A DNA stretch of 64,000 nucleotides from Sisyra terminalis (GCA_958496175.1 OY292276.1:11550001-11614000); one strand, 5' to 3'. Positions 22,108 to 34,125 are shown, counted from the first letter of the stretch. Translations and numbers: made by a program. The notes: generated by a model not told the origin, from the sequence alone.

Positions 22108-23050
22108 CGGTGCCAAGGAATTTATCATCCCTTTTCTCACTCCCAGCCCCCCAAAACTACGCCACTACTAAAATGTCAACGCTGATATCATTGTCTATAT
22201 AAAATATATACTACTACTAATCTAGTTTACAATAAATATGGCAAAGAGTTTTATAATCCCTTAAAACTTTTGTAATGGTTCCACAAGAAAAAAAAGTTTG
22301 GGAAACCCCACTCAATACTCTTTAATAAGGCCTAAACTCTTCTTAGTGTGGCTTTTTCCAAAGAATTTCAAAAATCCCAATAACATCAACAGGGATCATG
22401 GTTTTGGATTTCTTTCGACCTGAAAGGCGATTTTCTTGATTTTTGTTTTAATTGAATGGCTCTTCAACTAAAAAGAGAATAATTTTTTCATCCCTTATTT
22501 GTTCAACCCGGTATTCTGTTTTAACCTTTTCATGGTTCTTATAGCACATCTTAAATTTAGTTTCGAAGGATTTATGCCCTGAAGAAGTTATGAAACGTTG
22601 GGGATATCTTCCATTGAATCAACACGAGGTGTTGGATCCAAAAGCCACAATTTTAACTAATACTGACCGTGAAACTTTTCAATTTAAAAATCAAATCCAT
22701 GTACTTTCATATGAGTTTACAAGGTTTCAACAAACTTTGAGAATTATTTTGCATTTCAAAGATAAAACTTGAACTTTACTATTGTATTAAATGTTGGTAC
22801 ATATTATTTCAAGATAAAATTATTTCAGTTTTCAAATTGTTAAAAAATGTAATTTTAATTAAAATTCATATTTACTTTGGAAATTATTTACAAAAATAAT
22901 TAATAAAATATTTGACTAGTAAAATCTGTGCATATTTTTGTGGATTAATCTTATCTTTTTATATAATTAACGTGTAAAAGATTTCCGATGTCACATCATT
23001 ATTCAGTTACATTGTAGGCGAAACTATTATAATATATTTCCCATAAAATT
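22108..23050. other. Intergenic with repeat-G fragment (22570-22660)
   Basis: 22570-22660 holds CCCTGAAGAAGTTATGAAACG followed by the block shared with 17530-17610. It looks like a hammerhead-like core whose stem II has been deleted. 22110-22170 resembles the end of a GTAGTGGCG-type MITE. The small frame 22590-22772 is not supported as a gene. The remainder, upstream of the kinase gene, shows nothing specific. Confidence 0.45.
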
Positions 23051-24298
23051 ATGGAATCCGAAAATACATTTCTCACGGAAAAAGATTGCCTACAAATTAT
23101 TGAAAAAATCAAACAAGGGAAGACCATAACAATTAAAAACTACTCAATCAAGTCCATTACCACGGAAAGTAATCCAGAAGTAGTTGGCTTCATGGGAAAT
23201 TACTTCCTCGCAAAAATCAGTGCCAATATTGATGAATTCAATGAAAATTTTCAATTTTTCATCAAAAGAAAACCACAAAACGTGAGTATTATCGATCAGT
23301 TTGCGGCCCAAAGTGGAGTTTTCGAAAAGGAAGAAATGTTTTTCAATGTTTTCATCAAGGATTTCAATGACGATTGGGCACCCAAGTGTTATCTGGCAAA
23401 AAATGATTTTATTGTTCTCGAGGATTTGGCGATTCAACACTATGAACTTCCAAAAGTGGACATGTTCGATGAAATGCACTGTAAAGTTGTTTTAAAATCG
23501 CTCGCCAAATTACACGCCGAAACGTTTCGAATCGAAAAAACCCTGGGCAAATCTTTGAGTGATTTAAAGCCTAAATTTTTTGGGACTAATTCGTATCTAT
23601 CTCGAACCGATAGCGAAACTTATTATTGGTATTTAAATGGGATTGAAAGTATTTGTGCAGTTATTGGAATCATGCCGGAGTATAAGTCGAGAAGTGAGGA
23701 ACTTTCGAATTTGGTGCGGGAAAAGTTTGAAAAGCTTCGCTTATTGAATGTTGCTTCGCAGAAATTTTGTAATGTACTATGTCACGGTGATTTATGGAAG
23801 TTTAATTTTTTTATTAAATACAAAGGAGATGTTCCGGAAAAGTGTTGTTTGCTCGATTATCAACTACTTAAATACACACCACCGGCTCACGATGTGATCC
23901 AATTTATCACCACCAACACCGACGAATCTTTTCGTGAAAACAATTTACATCAACTTGCCAACTATTACTATGATGAATTCCGCAAAAATGTTCATGCGTT
24001 GAATTTGGAAAACGTAAACATTGACGAAATTCATTCCAAAGATGATTTTCTGTTGAGTTGCAAAGAAGAAATACAACTCTCCGTTATAATCACTATCATA
24101 CAAAAATCCATATGCCATATGAGCAAAAGCTTTTTAAATTTGATAATGAACAACCCCGAAACGTACACAAAATTCATGTGTGAAAATCGTAAATTTTATA
24201 TTTTGGAAAAATGTGAACAAGACAATGATTACAAACTTCTTCTATTCGCAATGATCAGAGAAATGTTTGCCGTTTTTGATGGAAAGTATTATTCTTAG
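23051..24298 (+). CDS. EcKinase-family (ecdysteroid kinase-like) protein, copy 2
   Basis: A single-exon 415-aa paralogue of the gene at 16126, same strand and about 5.7 kb downstream, alignable from end to end (shared KTLGKS, TPPAHDVIQFITTNT and MFAVFDGKYYS). Landmarks are FFIKRKP (69-75), VLEDLA (122-127), the catalytic LCHGDLWKFN (243-252, canonical HGD) and LLDYQ with D269. It is a predicted cytosolic small-molecule kinase; ecdysteroid or xenobiotic conjugate phosphorylation is known in the family, but the substrate here is not predictable. AATAAA lies at 24333-24338. It is convergent with the C7orf25-family gene, with a MITE filling the gap. The pair arose by tandem duplication. Confidence 0.93.
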   Translation: MESENTFLTEKDCLQIIEKIKQGKTITIKNYSIKSITTESNPEVVGFMGNYFLAKISANIDEFNENFQFFIKRKPQNVSIIDQFAAQSGVFEKEEMFFNVFIKDFNDDWAPKCYLAKNDFIVLEDLAIQHYELPKVDMFDEMHCKVVLKSLAKLHAETFRIEKTLGKSLSDLKPKFFGTNSYLSRTDSETYYWYLNGIESICAVIGIMPEYKSRSEELSNLVREKFEKLRLLNVASQKFCNVLCHGDLWKFNFFIKYKGDVPEKCCLLDYQLLKYTPPAHDVIQFITTNTDESFRENNLHQLANYYYDEFRKNVHALNLENVNIDEIHSKDDFLLSCKEEIQLSVIITIIQKSICHMSKSFLNLIMNNPETYTKFMCENRKFYILEKCEQDNDYKLLLFAMIREMFAVFDGKYYS

Positions 24299-24374
24299 TT
24301 TTACCATGAAATTCAATGTATATTGTTTAGTGAATAAAAGATTCCTATTTATGTTCTATTTCAATAAAAACATT

Positions 24375-24599
24375 GGCTCGTGTGTACTTTAGTACACCCA
24401 CAATCTGACAACGTTGCATTTTCGACTATTTTTTTAATTTAATTCGCGATTAAATCAGTCCATAATGATAATTTAACCACAAAAGAGAGAATTATACCAT
24501 AATAGAATTGAAATAACAAAAATATTGCGAATTAAATTAAAGACAAAGTCGAAAATGCAACGTTGTCAGATTGTGGGTGTGATAAAGTACACATGAGCC
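24375..24599. mobile_element. Palindromic MITE, family E, copy 2
   Basis: Same ~225-bp palindrome as at 5533, with ends GGCTCGTGTGTACTTTAGTA and ...CACATGAGCC. It lies in the 315-bp gap between two convergent genes, so transcripts from either strand could include it in their 3' UTR and form a hairpin. Confidence 0.85.
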
Positions 24600-24612
24600 A
24601 AAACATTTAATT

Positions 24613-27600
24613 TACCTTTCTTCAGCTGCAGCTTCTTTTCGTTCGGTCAAGGCTCTGGATTCATGCAGAAAAGTTGTAAAATTAACTCCCTATAAAACGA
24701 AAAAAAAAATATAATTTAGAGCTTTTTGCGAGAACTTTTAAATTTTGACTTCCCTTTTTAACAGATTACACACTGTTAGGGAATTACATTAATAGATAAC
24801 ACCGGCACACAAAAAAAAAAGTGCTCTGCACTTTTGACCGGACTTACATAAATCTACGTATTTTGACCCCCTGAACACGAATCCGGGGTCGGTTTGACCC
24901 GTACACCCTCAAAAATTCGAGAAAACTTTAAAAAACCGAAAAAAATGGTTAAAATCGGCAGTTTTGGTGCATAAAAATTTTTTTGAACTAAACCGAGCAT
25001 GATTTTCATGTTTTTCGATCCGCTGAATACAAATTCGAAGTTTATGTAGACCATAAGCCGTTTTTATTGTAAGAAAATTGCCTGCTTTGCGAGCCTACCG
25101 TCTGTCCCTGGGTAATATGCCTGGGTATATATGCCGTCATGGTTGTGACTGCCATGACGGCATATACATTTTTAAAGTTTTCTCGAATTTTTGAGGGTGT
25201 ACGGGTTAAACCGACCCCGGATTCGTGTTCAGGGGGTCAAAATACGTAGATTTATGTAGGTCCGGTCAAAAGTACAGAGCACTTTTTTTTTTGTGTGCCG
25301 ATGTTATCTATTAATGTAATTCCCTAACATTATTTCACAATTTAACGAAAGATTTTTTTTAGTTATCCACACCTGTTGTCTTGCAGCTCTGATGAAACCT
25401 TCATTAGCCGAAACAGTTAAAGCTTTAAGACGATTTCCAAATTCAAAAATCAAAATTGATCGCTCCTTTATTCGACCCCCTAACGCCAAAGAATGATTGG
25501 ATCGATTTTCGACATTTTCAGTCGTATAATTATCCGGAAAGACCGTTAATCTCGAAATTAATTCTTCTCCCCGTTTTTGTTCAGACGGTCCTCCAACAGT
25601 GAACAAAATCGACTGGAAATCTTTCAACGCCGTTTCGCAACATACTAACTTCTTGCCTAAATGTAAATAAATAAAAATTTTTATATTCCAAACTTAAATC
25701 TTTACAATTGATAGTAACAAACCAGAAAATAGTGAATCTAGTAAAGTTTTCACTGGTGTTTTTGTTTCCCATTCTGCTTGTTGTGTTAAAAGAGGCTCTC
25801 GAAAAATGAAATTGCAATGACCATTTGTTAGATTACTGACATATGCAATCATTGAAGTTACATCCAAATTGATTGTATCGATTTTGGAAGTATGATCATG
25901 TTGATTGGATTTTATATAGTTTGATACGGAGTTGGATTCATTATCTTCTTTTAAAATCACTGTGATTCCAATTGATTTCAATTTGGTTACTAAATCTTGA
26001 GGTAAACCTTGTGCGAAGTAGAAAATCACCTAAAATTTTTACGATAAAAATTGTTAATTTTTTTTCCGACAATGAATATGTTACAATTCTAAATCTTTCT
26101 ATAATGATTGTGGCGCAAAAATCAAAAAGAATCCTTGTAGAAACCGAAAAATGTATTGAATTGATTTGATTTTACCCACTAAATTTATGAAAGTTCTTTA
26201 CTTAAATTCGTAATTTCTAATATAAAAAAAAATTCTTGGTGGAAATATTATGATATTATTATAAGTGAAATGGCTCAAGTGTACTTTAGCACACCCACAA
26301 TCTGGCAACGTTACATTTTCGACTTTGTTTTTAATTTAATTCGCGATTAAATAGGTCCATAGCTACAAAAGAGAGAATTATACCATATTAGAATTGAATT
26401 AACGAAAATATCGAAAACTCAATTAAAAACAAAGTCGAAAATGTAACGTTGCCAGATTGTGGGTGTGCTACAGTACACTTGAGCCAGTGAAATAATTCCA
26501 CCAGAGCAACTATTTTCGAGATTTAAAAATCGAGATATCGAAAAATGTTATTCTTTGTTTTCATTTCATCTGGACAAATTCTGCCGATATCAACCACAAA
26601 AAAAAACCTAAATATTTCGATATTTAAAATATTTAAAATCTCTGGAAAGCTATAAGATTTTTCGATAACTTTCATAGAATATTTTCATCTTATATTGATA
26701 AAATATTCCGTGGACCAGGATCAAAAATAATCGGTTAAAACTTTATTTATTACATGCGACGTTTCGGCTCTTTTATTCAGCCTTCCTCAGGCGTTCGTAA
26801 GGCTTTGAATGCTCAATAAAGGAGCCGAAACGTCGCATGTAATAAATAAAGTTTTAACCGATTATTTTTGATCCTAATCCTCTGAAAATTTTATCAACCA
26901 AATATCATAACATTTGTGACGTATTGCCCAGAAACGTATTTCGATTGCCAAGCAATCATAACGTTTCTTGCTTCTGTAAGTACATCATTTTTTTTGGAAC
27001 CAATTTTTTATCTAAACGTACACAAAATTGACCCCCCCTCCTCCCTTCATCTAACTATTAAGTCTGTTACTATTTATAAATAGAAATTTACTTTCGTAGA
27101 ATTTGGCCAAATTTTCTTTAACACTTATTCGAATTTCTTAAATATTTGATCTACTAGCAGGCAAGGAGGGATTTAAGAGGGGGGCACGGAGGCACGTGCG
27201 CCCCACGGTATTTTTTTGTACTGTGGAAATTCCATCACAGTACATACTTAGAAGCAAATCAAATTATGAGTACAAATTTTTTTGGAACCAATTTTGTTTT
27301 CTAAACGTACGCAAAATTGACCCTCCCTTTTCCCTTAACTATTAATTCTGATACTATTTATAGAAGGAAATTTACTTTCGTATAATTTCCCAACATGACC
27401 GAATTTTCTTTTATCAGTTATTCGAATTTTCTAAATATTTGAACTAATAGCAGGCAAGGGCGTCCTCTGAATATTTTATCAATCTATTATCATCGAGGAT
27501 CTGAAATTTTACAATAATTTTCGTCGTATTTTGATAAGTTTTTCAAGAACCCCGACTTTGGCGTCACAATAACCATAGGATCTTTACAGATCAGCAATCA

Positions 27601-28156
27601 ACCTACTTCAGGGATTTGAAAGTAGACGGGAAAATGTTGGGCACATTCCAGATATTCCTCCCCTATTTCAATAATAGATCGTACTCCATAACTACCATCC
27701 CCTTCATACGCTGACAGCAATGCTTTGGGGTTGCGAGCAACTACTTTTATCCATTGCAAACCATTATCGCAAACAATATCAACACTAATCTTCTTATTCC
27801 CATGTGAAAAAAATTGTTCAATTTGACAATTGCAGGACTTTAAACTATCCAACAATTCTACGATTGCTTCAAAATGCGTTAAGTTCGTACATTGTATATT
27901 TTCCTTTTTGATTAAATTCGATTTTTGTTTCTGAAACAAAATTGTATTAGAAGAAGAAATAACCTCACTTTCTAGATAAACTTACCTTTTGGAAGAAAAC
28001 AAGTTCTTGCTCAACTTTCCTTTGTAACTTTTGAACTCCAGGAATGTTATTTAAATTCGATAGAATTTTAATTAGATTATTTGCTAATGCAATTTTTTCT
28101 TCCAATAAATGATTTAAACTTTCAATGGTATCATTTGACATATCACACGTGGTCAT
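24613..28156 (-). CDS. UPF0415 / C7orf25-family (DUF1308) protein
   Basis: Five exons on the minus strand: 28156-27986, 27930-27607, 26029-25723, 25656-25373 and 24690-24613 (387 aa; the human protein is of similar length). Introns of 55 and 66 bp alternate with two large ones. All have GT/AG ends and matching phases (0, 0, 1, 0). Recognisable family segments are LTHFEAIVE and SIIEIGEEYL (exon 2), NLDVTSMIAYVSNL...FIFREPLLTQQAE (exon 3), LKDFQSIL..GGP and LKALTVSANEGFIRAA (exon 4), and HESRALTERKEA (exon 5). The family is conserved across animals; its biochemical role is not established and I assign none. Intron 2 carries a MITE, hammerhead-like palindrome and other repeats; intron 4 carries a fold-back MITE. 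No disabling change was seen. Confidence 0.93.
24776..25328. mobile_element. Fold-back MITE, family H, in intron 4 of the C7orf25-family gene
   Basis: The core 24800-25303 has ~150-bp inverted ends starting CACCGGCACACAAAAAAAAA and containing CCGGGGTCGGTTTGACCC, TTTTGACCCCC and ACATAAATCTACG. Complementarity extends outward to GTTAGGGAATTACATTAATA (24776) and its mirror (25328), absent from the other copy at 58480. The original insertion may therefore sit inside another palindromic element. An extra hairpin at 25123-25168 pairs TATATGCCGTCATGG with its complement over about 15 bp. Confidence 0.8.
26272..26485. mobile_element. Palindromic MITE, family E, copy 3 (intron 2)
   Basis: Ends GGCTCAAGTGTACTTTAGCA and the mirror ...CACTTGAGCC, with the inner TCGACTTTGTTTTTAATTTA and its complement. 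It lies wholly inside intron 2 of the C7orf25-family gene. Confidence 0.85.
26705..26895. repeat. Inverted repeat with hammerhead-like core
   Basis: AAAATAATCGGTTAAAAC...ACATGCGACGTTTCGGCTC (left) mirrors GAGCCGAAACGTCGCATGT... (right). The left half, read on the minus strand, has CTGAGGA (26790-26784), a GGCT/AGCC hairpin, then GAAACGTCGC (from about 26765). The right half has lost the CTGAGGA part. Relatives lie at 38740-39190. Confidence 0.7.
26745..26800 (-). ncRNA. Hammerhead-ribozyme-like core, truncated stem I
   Basis: Order on the minus strand: CGCCTGAGGAA, stem GGCT with loop GAATAAAAG and AGCC, then GAAAC and GTCGCATGTA. This gives the two conserved core strings CTGANGA and GAAA around a hairpin in the hammerhead order. 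An AC...GT pair could make a minimal stem III, as in short type-I hammerheads. No matching stem I strand is visible upstream, so activity as a monomer is doubtful. Confidence 0.4.
26980..27460. repeat. ~285-bp direct duplication with GC-rich MITE-like core
   Basis: 26985-27165 and 27270-27455 match (TTTTTTGGAACCAATTTT, AAACGTAC(A/G)CAAAATTGACC, TAGCAGGCAAGG). Between them 27163-27265 holds GGGGGGCACGGAGGCACGTG and TACTGTGGAAATTCCATCAC, related to the hAT-like MITE at 41217-41489. It lies in intron 2 of the C7orf25-family gene. Confidence 0.6.
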
Positions 28157-31100
28157 TTTATGAACACATATTTTGACATTTACAAATTTGACATATGAAA
28201 ATCATTTTCCGACAAACACAAGTTGCGCATGTGCGAATTTTAAATTTCTAAATAAAACCGCATTTATTAATAACCCATGTTTGACCCATGTATTAAATTA
28301 TTTTTACCTATCTTATTAATAAAATTATGATTTATTTTGGATCATAATAAAAGATTTATTATTTAAAAGAGCAGGAAGGTAAATTTGTACTATCATAAAA
28401 CTTGGAAACTCCAGAAACATATAAGTAGATAAGGAAAATGTAGTGTGGGAGAAAAATAAAGGAAATTAATACTCTGGATCGAATCTCAAACGTGGAAATG
28501 TCGAAAAGAATCATCAAAGAAAAATTATCTCCGATTTGGAGGAAATGAGAAAAAAACCTATTAGATTCTAGTGACTTTTGTAGCCAAATAACTAAAAGAA
28601 TCTAAGAAATAAAGAAAAATAAAAAGTTACGCTACGGCGAGTTCAATTAATGTAGTCTCTGATGATAATAAGAAAATATTTATTCGAGAAAAAACATTTA
28701 AAAAGTCTTTAAAAGATATATGCCTTTAATATCCTATTCATAATTCTAAAGTCTTTTCAAAGAATTTGTTTCTTTTTTCTTCAATTCCAAAATAAATTTT
28801 TATTTTACTGAGCAACGTTGTATTTATTGTAAGATGTTTATCCTTAATTGCCTTTTCATAAATAAAATTTTAAATATATAACGCATCAAATACTTATTAT
28901 AAACATTAATGCATTTACTTAGTAAATAGGAAAGCAAATGTTTATAGTGCATACATATACACCAAAAATAGATTGTTTATAAAGACCAATCCAATATTAA
29001 GGCCTAGCCATTTCCTATAACTATTATCTAAAATAAACTTTTCTAAAATTGAATATTAAATAACAAAACTCTAAACACATAAATCATTTTTCGAAAGAAT
29101 ACTTGAGGAAATTGACTTATTTTTAAAACATATAAACAATTATTTTGTGAGTTACTTATTTACTAAAACAATAAAATACAAAAAATTATGTATTCGCTAT
29201 TTTGGTATCCAATTGTGTTCACTCAATATTGGCTGCTTCATAAATAAGAAGCTAAAATTATTCTTGGCTTCTTTCAACTATAAATTGTCATATTGAACAA
29301 TTTTAATGTTTGGAAATTGACTTTAAAATATTTTTTTTATAGTTAAAAGATCAAAAACTTAACTATTAGATTCATCATTTGAATAATGGTTAAATTTAAG
29401 CATCTTTTAATACACAATATTTGATTGACTTTTTCAGGAATGCCTAATGATATTCATTCATATACTCGTAAATTTATCTTTTTTGATTCATTCGAATTAT
29501 TTTTAGTATAAATCCACTTAGTTAGAGAAGAAAAATAATTTTGTTCAAGTCTACAAATTTGATCAAGAATAAGAAGGTTTAAGGTTTTATTAATCAGTCT
29601 TAATATTTAAAGTTACGGATTTTGGTTTTGAAGCCGGGTTCTGGAGTTTATTACGCCCTGAAGATACGTTTCATAGAATATAATAGAATAAAGTTATTTG
29701 GAAATGGAAAGTACGTACCGGTTTTGAAGGAAAATTAAAACGCAGCACATTTAAATTTGGGTAAACTTTTAGTAAACTATATAAAAATCAATCTACTCTA
29801 CCAACGTTCTTTATCTCTTAGAGGTACTTAGAAATCGCGTTCTTCCAAAAATATTCATGTTTAGATCCGTTCTTATGTACTACGAAGGAAAAATTTTCCG
29901 GATAAACTAATAACACGACTTCCAAACCGAAAACCACAACGTTAATAGAATGATATCGATAAAAATAATTTAAAATATCATTTATAGATTTGTAACATTG
30001 ATAAATTAGATGAAATATTTAAAGTTATTACTTTCACTACTATAATTACTGTGAATTTTAGGTACTTACATATATCCCCGCATCCACTTAAAGAAGTTGA
30101 GGTCTCGAAAGAAAATTGATCTGAAAGTTAAAAAAAATATTTACAAAGAATTTCAAACTTAAGTTGTACTTAAAGGTCAAATATTTAAACTTTTCTGTGT
30201 TAGTGACATAATTGCTATCTTCTACCATATTACTAAAACTATTATAATTAAATACTTTAAAAAACTGCTTTTGAAATCCAAACATGTTAACTGAATCAAA
30301 TGAAGAGCCGCTTACTTTCCAAAGAAAGATTTTTTTCCTGAAAAACGCAGCTAAAACTAAACAATATCCGAATAAGTAATAACTTAGCCAGTGGAAGTTG
30401 TAGTAAAGGTCAGACGACCAATATTAATATTGAAAGTGAACCTCAACACCATCAATCAATCCATCGAAATCTCTTATGGTAAAGTATGAATTCGAAACAG
30501 GGGTAAAAGTACCAAAAGGGTATTCTGGGGAATCTGGGAACCCTCAAATTTACCAATAGAAACTTCTTTAGTAGAATTCCCAATCAAACAAATATAGTTT
30601 GTCAACACTAAAATACATAGACTCTACCAAAAATAAATATAATACCTAATTAAAAATCAATACAATGAATTATACAAGTATAAGTAAACCAACAGTCGCG
30701 AAATTATCAATGATGTTTAAGCGATGTTTTAAGATTGAAGATTTAGATGTAAGTTCAAAACTGCCTTCTACTTCTCCTCTAAATGAAGCAAAAACTATTT
30801 CTTTTTTTTGTAAATAAAAAAAATTACAACTTTCGCAAAATTTATGAATGGTCCTCTAAATAATGAACGAAAATATTGCTCTATAATCTACATTATTATT
30901 CTTGATTCACTTATACAACTATGTTTACATATAAGTCGCGAGGGTTGCATACACTAAAATCTAAAATTGTGATTAGGGCAATTAGGGGTCGTTTAAAGAA
31001 AACAACGCTAATGTTTTCCTTTTTTATTATTTTATATATCAGGAAGGCATATTCACCACAAGGGACAATTATAAAATATTATTAATCGTTTTTGTCCATA

Positions 31101-31550
31101 AGAGTTATCTAAGTAAAGTTTAAAGTACTAAATTTTTTTTGGTAATAGTATTTTATAAAATGGAGGAGAGGAGCTATATGATTAAATATTTTCAAGGGAG
31201 CCACGGTAAAATCAAGTTTGGAAACCACTGTTTTAATAAAGTGATGTTTTTTTTAAATAAAAAATTACATCTCTTTCAAAAATTCTCCGAAACTCTAGTT
31301 TTCTCGATTACTGTATTTCTCAATCGTATTTCTTGGAGTTTGAGGTTTAAAATTTCCACAGTGTCATTGAATTTTTGATTCAAATAAAAAAAAAATTATA
31401 ATAATAACGTATTATATTTGCACTCAACCGTAATAGGTCTTTAGTACCACATTTTCAGTAAAGTTTACAGATTTTGCATGACCTCTTGCGGCCAAAGAAC
31501 TATTCTAAATAAATCATTGATCATAATCATTAATAATGATATTAATATAT
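28157..31550. other. Large intergenic region, no gene supported
   Basis: Upstream of the C7orf25-family gene start. No open frame has a recognisable domain and no splice-linked exons were found. A remnant CCCTGAAGATACGTTTC near 29650 resembles the hammerhead-like repeat ends. No promoter can be pinpointed. Confidence 0.45.
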
Positions 31551-32355
31551 TAGGGTGATTCAAAAAAAAATTTTTTTATTTTTTCTTGTAAACAGGCTGA
31601 AAAAATTGTTTTGACGTAAAAAGACACCAGTTAAAATTTCAGCTCTTAATATTAATATTAAGGTTGTCCTCATCGAATTTTTTTATTTCCCATAAGAATA
31701 ACATGGGAAAAGTTATTTTTACTTCTTCTGATTTTTATACCGTTCAAACGACCATTTAAATAATAAATCTCTTCTATGATCTTTATAGAGAATTAAACGC
31801 TCTACAAAAAAGGACTGAAAACATTTTTTGATTAGTCCATGTGTTCAAAAGTTATTCAAGATCAAAGTTATTCAATTCTTTAAAAATTTGATCGAATTTT
31901 GTATATTATACCAAAACTGTTGGTTTCAGTGTTAAAATAGGGGTCAAATTTTTACAAACATGAATTTGATTTGTGAGAGATGTCAACAACTGATTTTTTT
32001 TTTAATTTTTATGGTTAACTTTTTTTTTTGATCAAATTTTTAAAGGATTGAACTTTGATCTTGAATAACTTTTGAATCTCCTTTTTTGTCCTTTTTTGTA
32101 GAGCGTTTAATTCTCTGTAAAGATCATAGAAGAGATTTATTATTTAAATAGTCGTTTGAACGGTATAAAAATCAGAAGAAGTAAAAATAACTTTTCCCAT
32201 GTTATTCTTACGGGAAATAAAAAAATTCGATGAGGACAACCTTAATATTAATATTAAGAGCTGAAATTTAAATTGGTGTCTTTTTACGTCAAATCAAAAC
32301 TTTTCAGTCTGTTTGCAAGAAAAAATTGTTTTTTATTTTTTTTTTGAATCACCTA
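31551..32355. mobile_element. Fold-back element, family C (hAT-like, non-autonomous)
   Basis: 805 bp. TIRs are TAGGGTGATTCAAAAAAAAA and TAGGTGATTCAAAAAAAAAA (the right one inverted). Perfect 8-bp target duplications TAATATAT lie at 31543-31550 and 32356-32363. The arms contain CTCTTAATATTAATATTAAG, CCCAT(A/G)...AACATGGGAAAAG, CGCTCTACAAAAAAGGAC and AAAAGTTATTCAAGATC. No protein is encoded. It inserted into the tail of the adjacent SINE. Confidence 0.9.
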
Positions 32356-32363
32356 TAATATAT

Positions 32364-32522
32364 ATTATTTTTAATTGTTATTTGCCATTGCCTTATAACT
32401 TCTAAGGTCTGAGTTAATAGATATCTGTTATTAAGAAATATTGAATATTTGCTCGATATATGAATCGAACCCAACATCAACCATTTTTGGAGTAGTCATC
32501 TAAACCACTCGGCCACCAGTAG
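32364..32522 (-). mobile_element. tRNA-derived SINE, minus orientation
   Basis: On the minus strand: A box TGGCCGAGTGG (complement of 32505-32515), B box GGGTTCGATTC (complement of 32462-32472), then a short body ending AAGGCAATGGCAAATAACAA and an A-rich tail. The second copy at 40886-41059 shares head, body and tail. With no acceptor stem it is not a working tRNA. Confidence 0.7.
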
Positions 32523-32539
32523 ACGTCAATATATTTGTA

Positions 32540-34125
32540 TCCACATAAAGGGTAATATCTTATATACAATATATTGCGGTCCAATTTATGTAGTATAATT
32601 TAATATAATCTATTATTATAAAGAGGAAAGATTTGATTGTTTGTTTGCTTTGAATAGGCTCCGAAACTACTTGACCGATTTGAAAAATTCTTTCACTGTT
32701 AGGAAGCTACACTATTTCCGGTGAACATAGGCTATATTAAATTTTCAAAAAAATTAGGGATCCATAGTAAAACTCCAATAATGTGTGAAAAAATTACCAA
32801 AAAACTTTCTTACATCGCGTGCGCTGGTGATTTAACTAAAGAACAGAACAACCGAATTTAATGAAACTTTATACTAAGATACAACACAATATCCCACACA
32901 CGTTAGGCTATTTATCATTCCTTAAAAATAATAAGGGAATGTACCCCCTACGTAAAAACTGAGGGATGAAAAAAAAAATACTTTAGATAGGCGAGTTATA
33001 TATCATTGAAAAGGTATTTAAAAGTTAAAAAATGATCTGTATTAATATTTTTAGTTGAACCATTAAAAAGCACAGTCATTCAATTTAAAGTACAAAAAAT
33101 TGCCTTTTTAAATATAAATGTTTTTATAGATAATAACCTGACAGTAAACTTTTTTTTTTACAAAGTTGTTGTAAATAGATCCTTAGGGTTGCTCAGTAAG
33201 GAAATATTAACGAAAAAAGTGTAATAGTAATAATAATAATAATAAAAGAAATAAAGCTTAAAGTAAATTCGTTTTTAAAACCGTCCATATATAAAATGGT
33301 GTATTTATATACTCCTTTGACTGATGAAATTTTAATATTCAGTGTATTCCTTATAGGAAGTAGGCATGTGATACGATTTTTTTTTGAAAATTCCTACCCT
33401 AACGGACAAGGGTGGATTCAGGATTTTTTTCTTGGGGGGACAATATCTTTTATTTGCAAGTGCGTGAAAGGGATCACGAAAAAAAAATCGCAATTCCAGC
33501 CAGAAATCATCATAGTGATAAATAATAAATAATCATATCATCATAATGATAAAAGAAATTTAAAATCCTCTTCCAGAGCAAAAGGCATACGCCAAATCGT
33601 GTATGGTGAACTCTGGACTATCCAATATGGTTTAATTATATAGTTGAAATTCAGATATTTCAATAATAAGTTTAAAGATACATAATGGCTATACATGATT
33701 ATAGAAGAACTGGGTTTTGTGCAATTGTACAAATTTAAATTTCGCGGTTGTGTTGTACAGTGCAATAGTGTAATAGTTTTTGGAAAAAGGTTCATTCGGG
33801 AATCGAAAAAGGGAGATGGAGTTATTTTGATGCGAGTATTTTGATAACTTTCGACTTTTTTTAGTCATAATTAAGACCGAATTTATTGAACTTGGCGATA
33901 TTTTTCATTTGATGTATGATGTAGTATGATTATATTTTTCGTAAAAAAATAATAAATTACGTTTCGCAGATGAAGTCGCGGGGATCAGCTAGTAATAGAT
34001 AATTAAATAATAATAATAATTATATTAAATTATTCTACATAAATTGGACCGCAATATATTCTATATATTGTATACACAGTATAACTGTTGAAAGTCAGCG
34101 AAAAAATCTTATTTTGATGGTAATA
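32540..34125. repeat. Palindromic element split by a Helitron
   Basis: ATATATTGCGGTCCAATTTA near 32570 mirrors AAATTGGACCGCAATATATT near 34040, with TGTAGTATAATTTA on the inner side. Without the Helitron the two halves would form a short palindrome. The right flank (ACAGTATAACTGTTGAAAGT, GTCAGCGAAAAAATC) matches, inverted, the left flank of the element at 3120-4065, so the two loci are related. Confidence 0.7.
32609..33992 (+). mobile_element. Non-autonomous Helitron
   Basis: It begins with TC (TCTATTATTATAAAGAGG), followed by GATTGTTTGTTTGCTTTG and AGGCTCCGAAACTACTTGAC, a 5' segment common in insect Helitrons. It ends GAAGTCGCGGGGATCAGCTAG and inserts between A (32608) and T (33993), the Helitron target rule with a CTAG 3' end. 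No Rep/helicase gene is present, so it moved in trans if at all. The interior near 33407-33500 carries a piece of the AAGGG(T/C)GGATTC MITE also found at 41217. Confidence 0.75.

Noticed and set aside
24854..25054. 66-aa minus frame, nearly repeated at 58534-58734
   Set aside because: Both are inside family H fold-back MITEs; the similarity is repeat homology.
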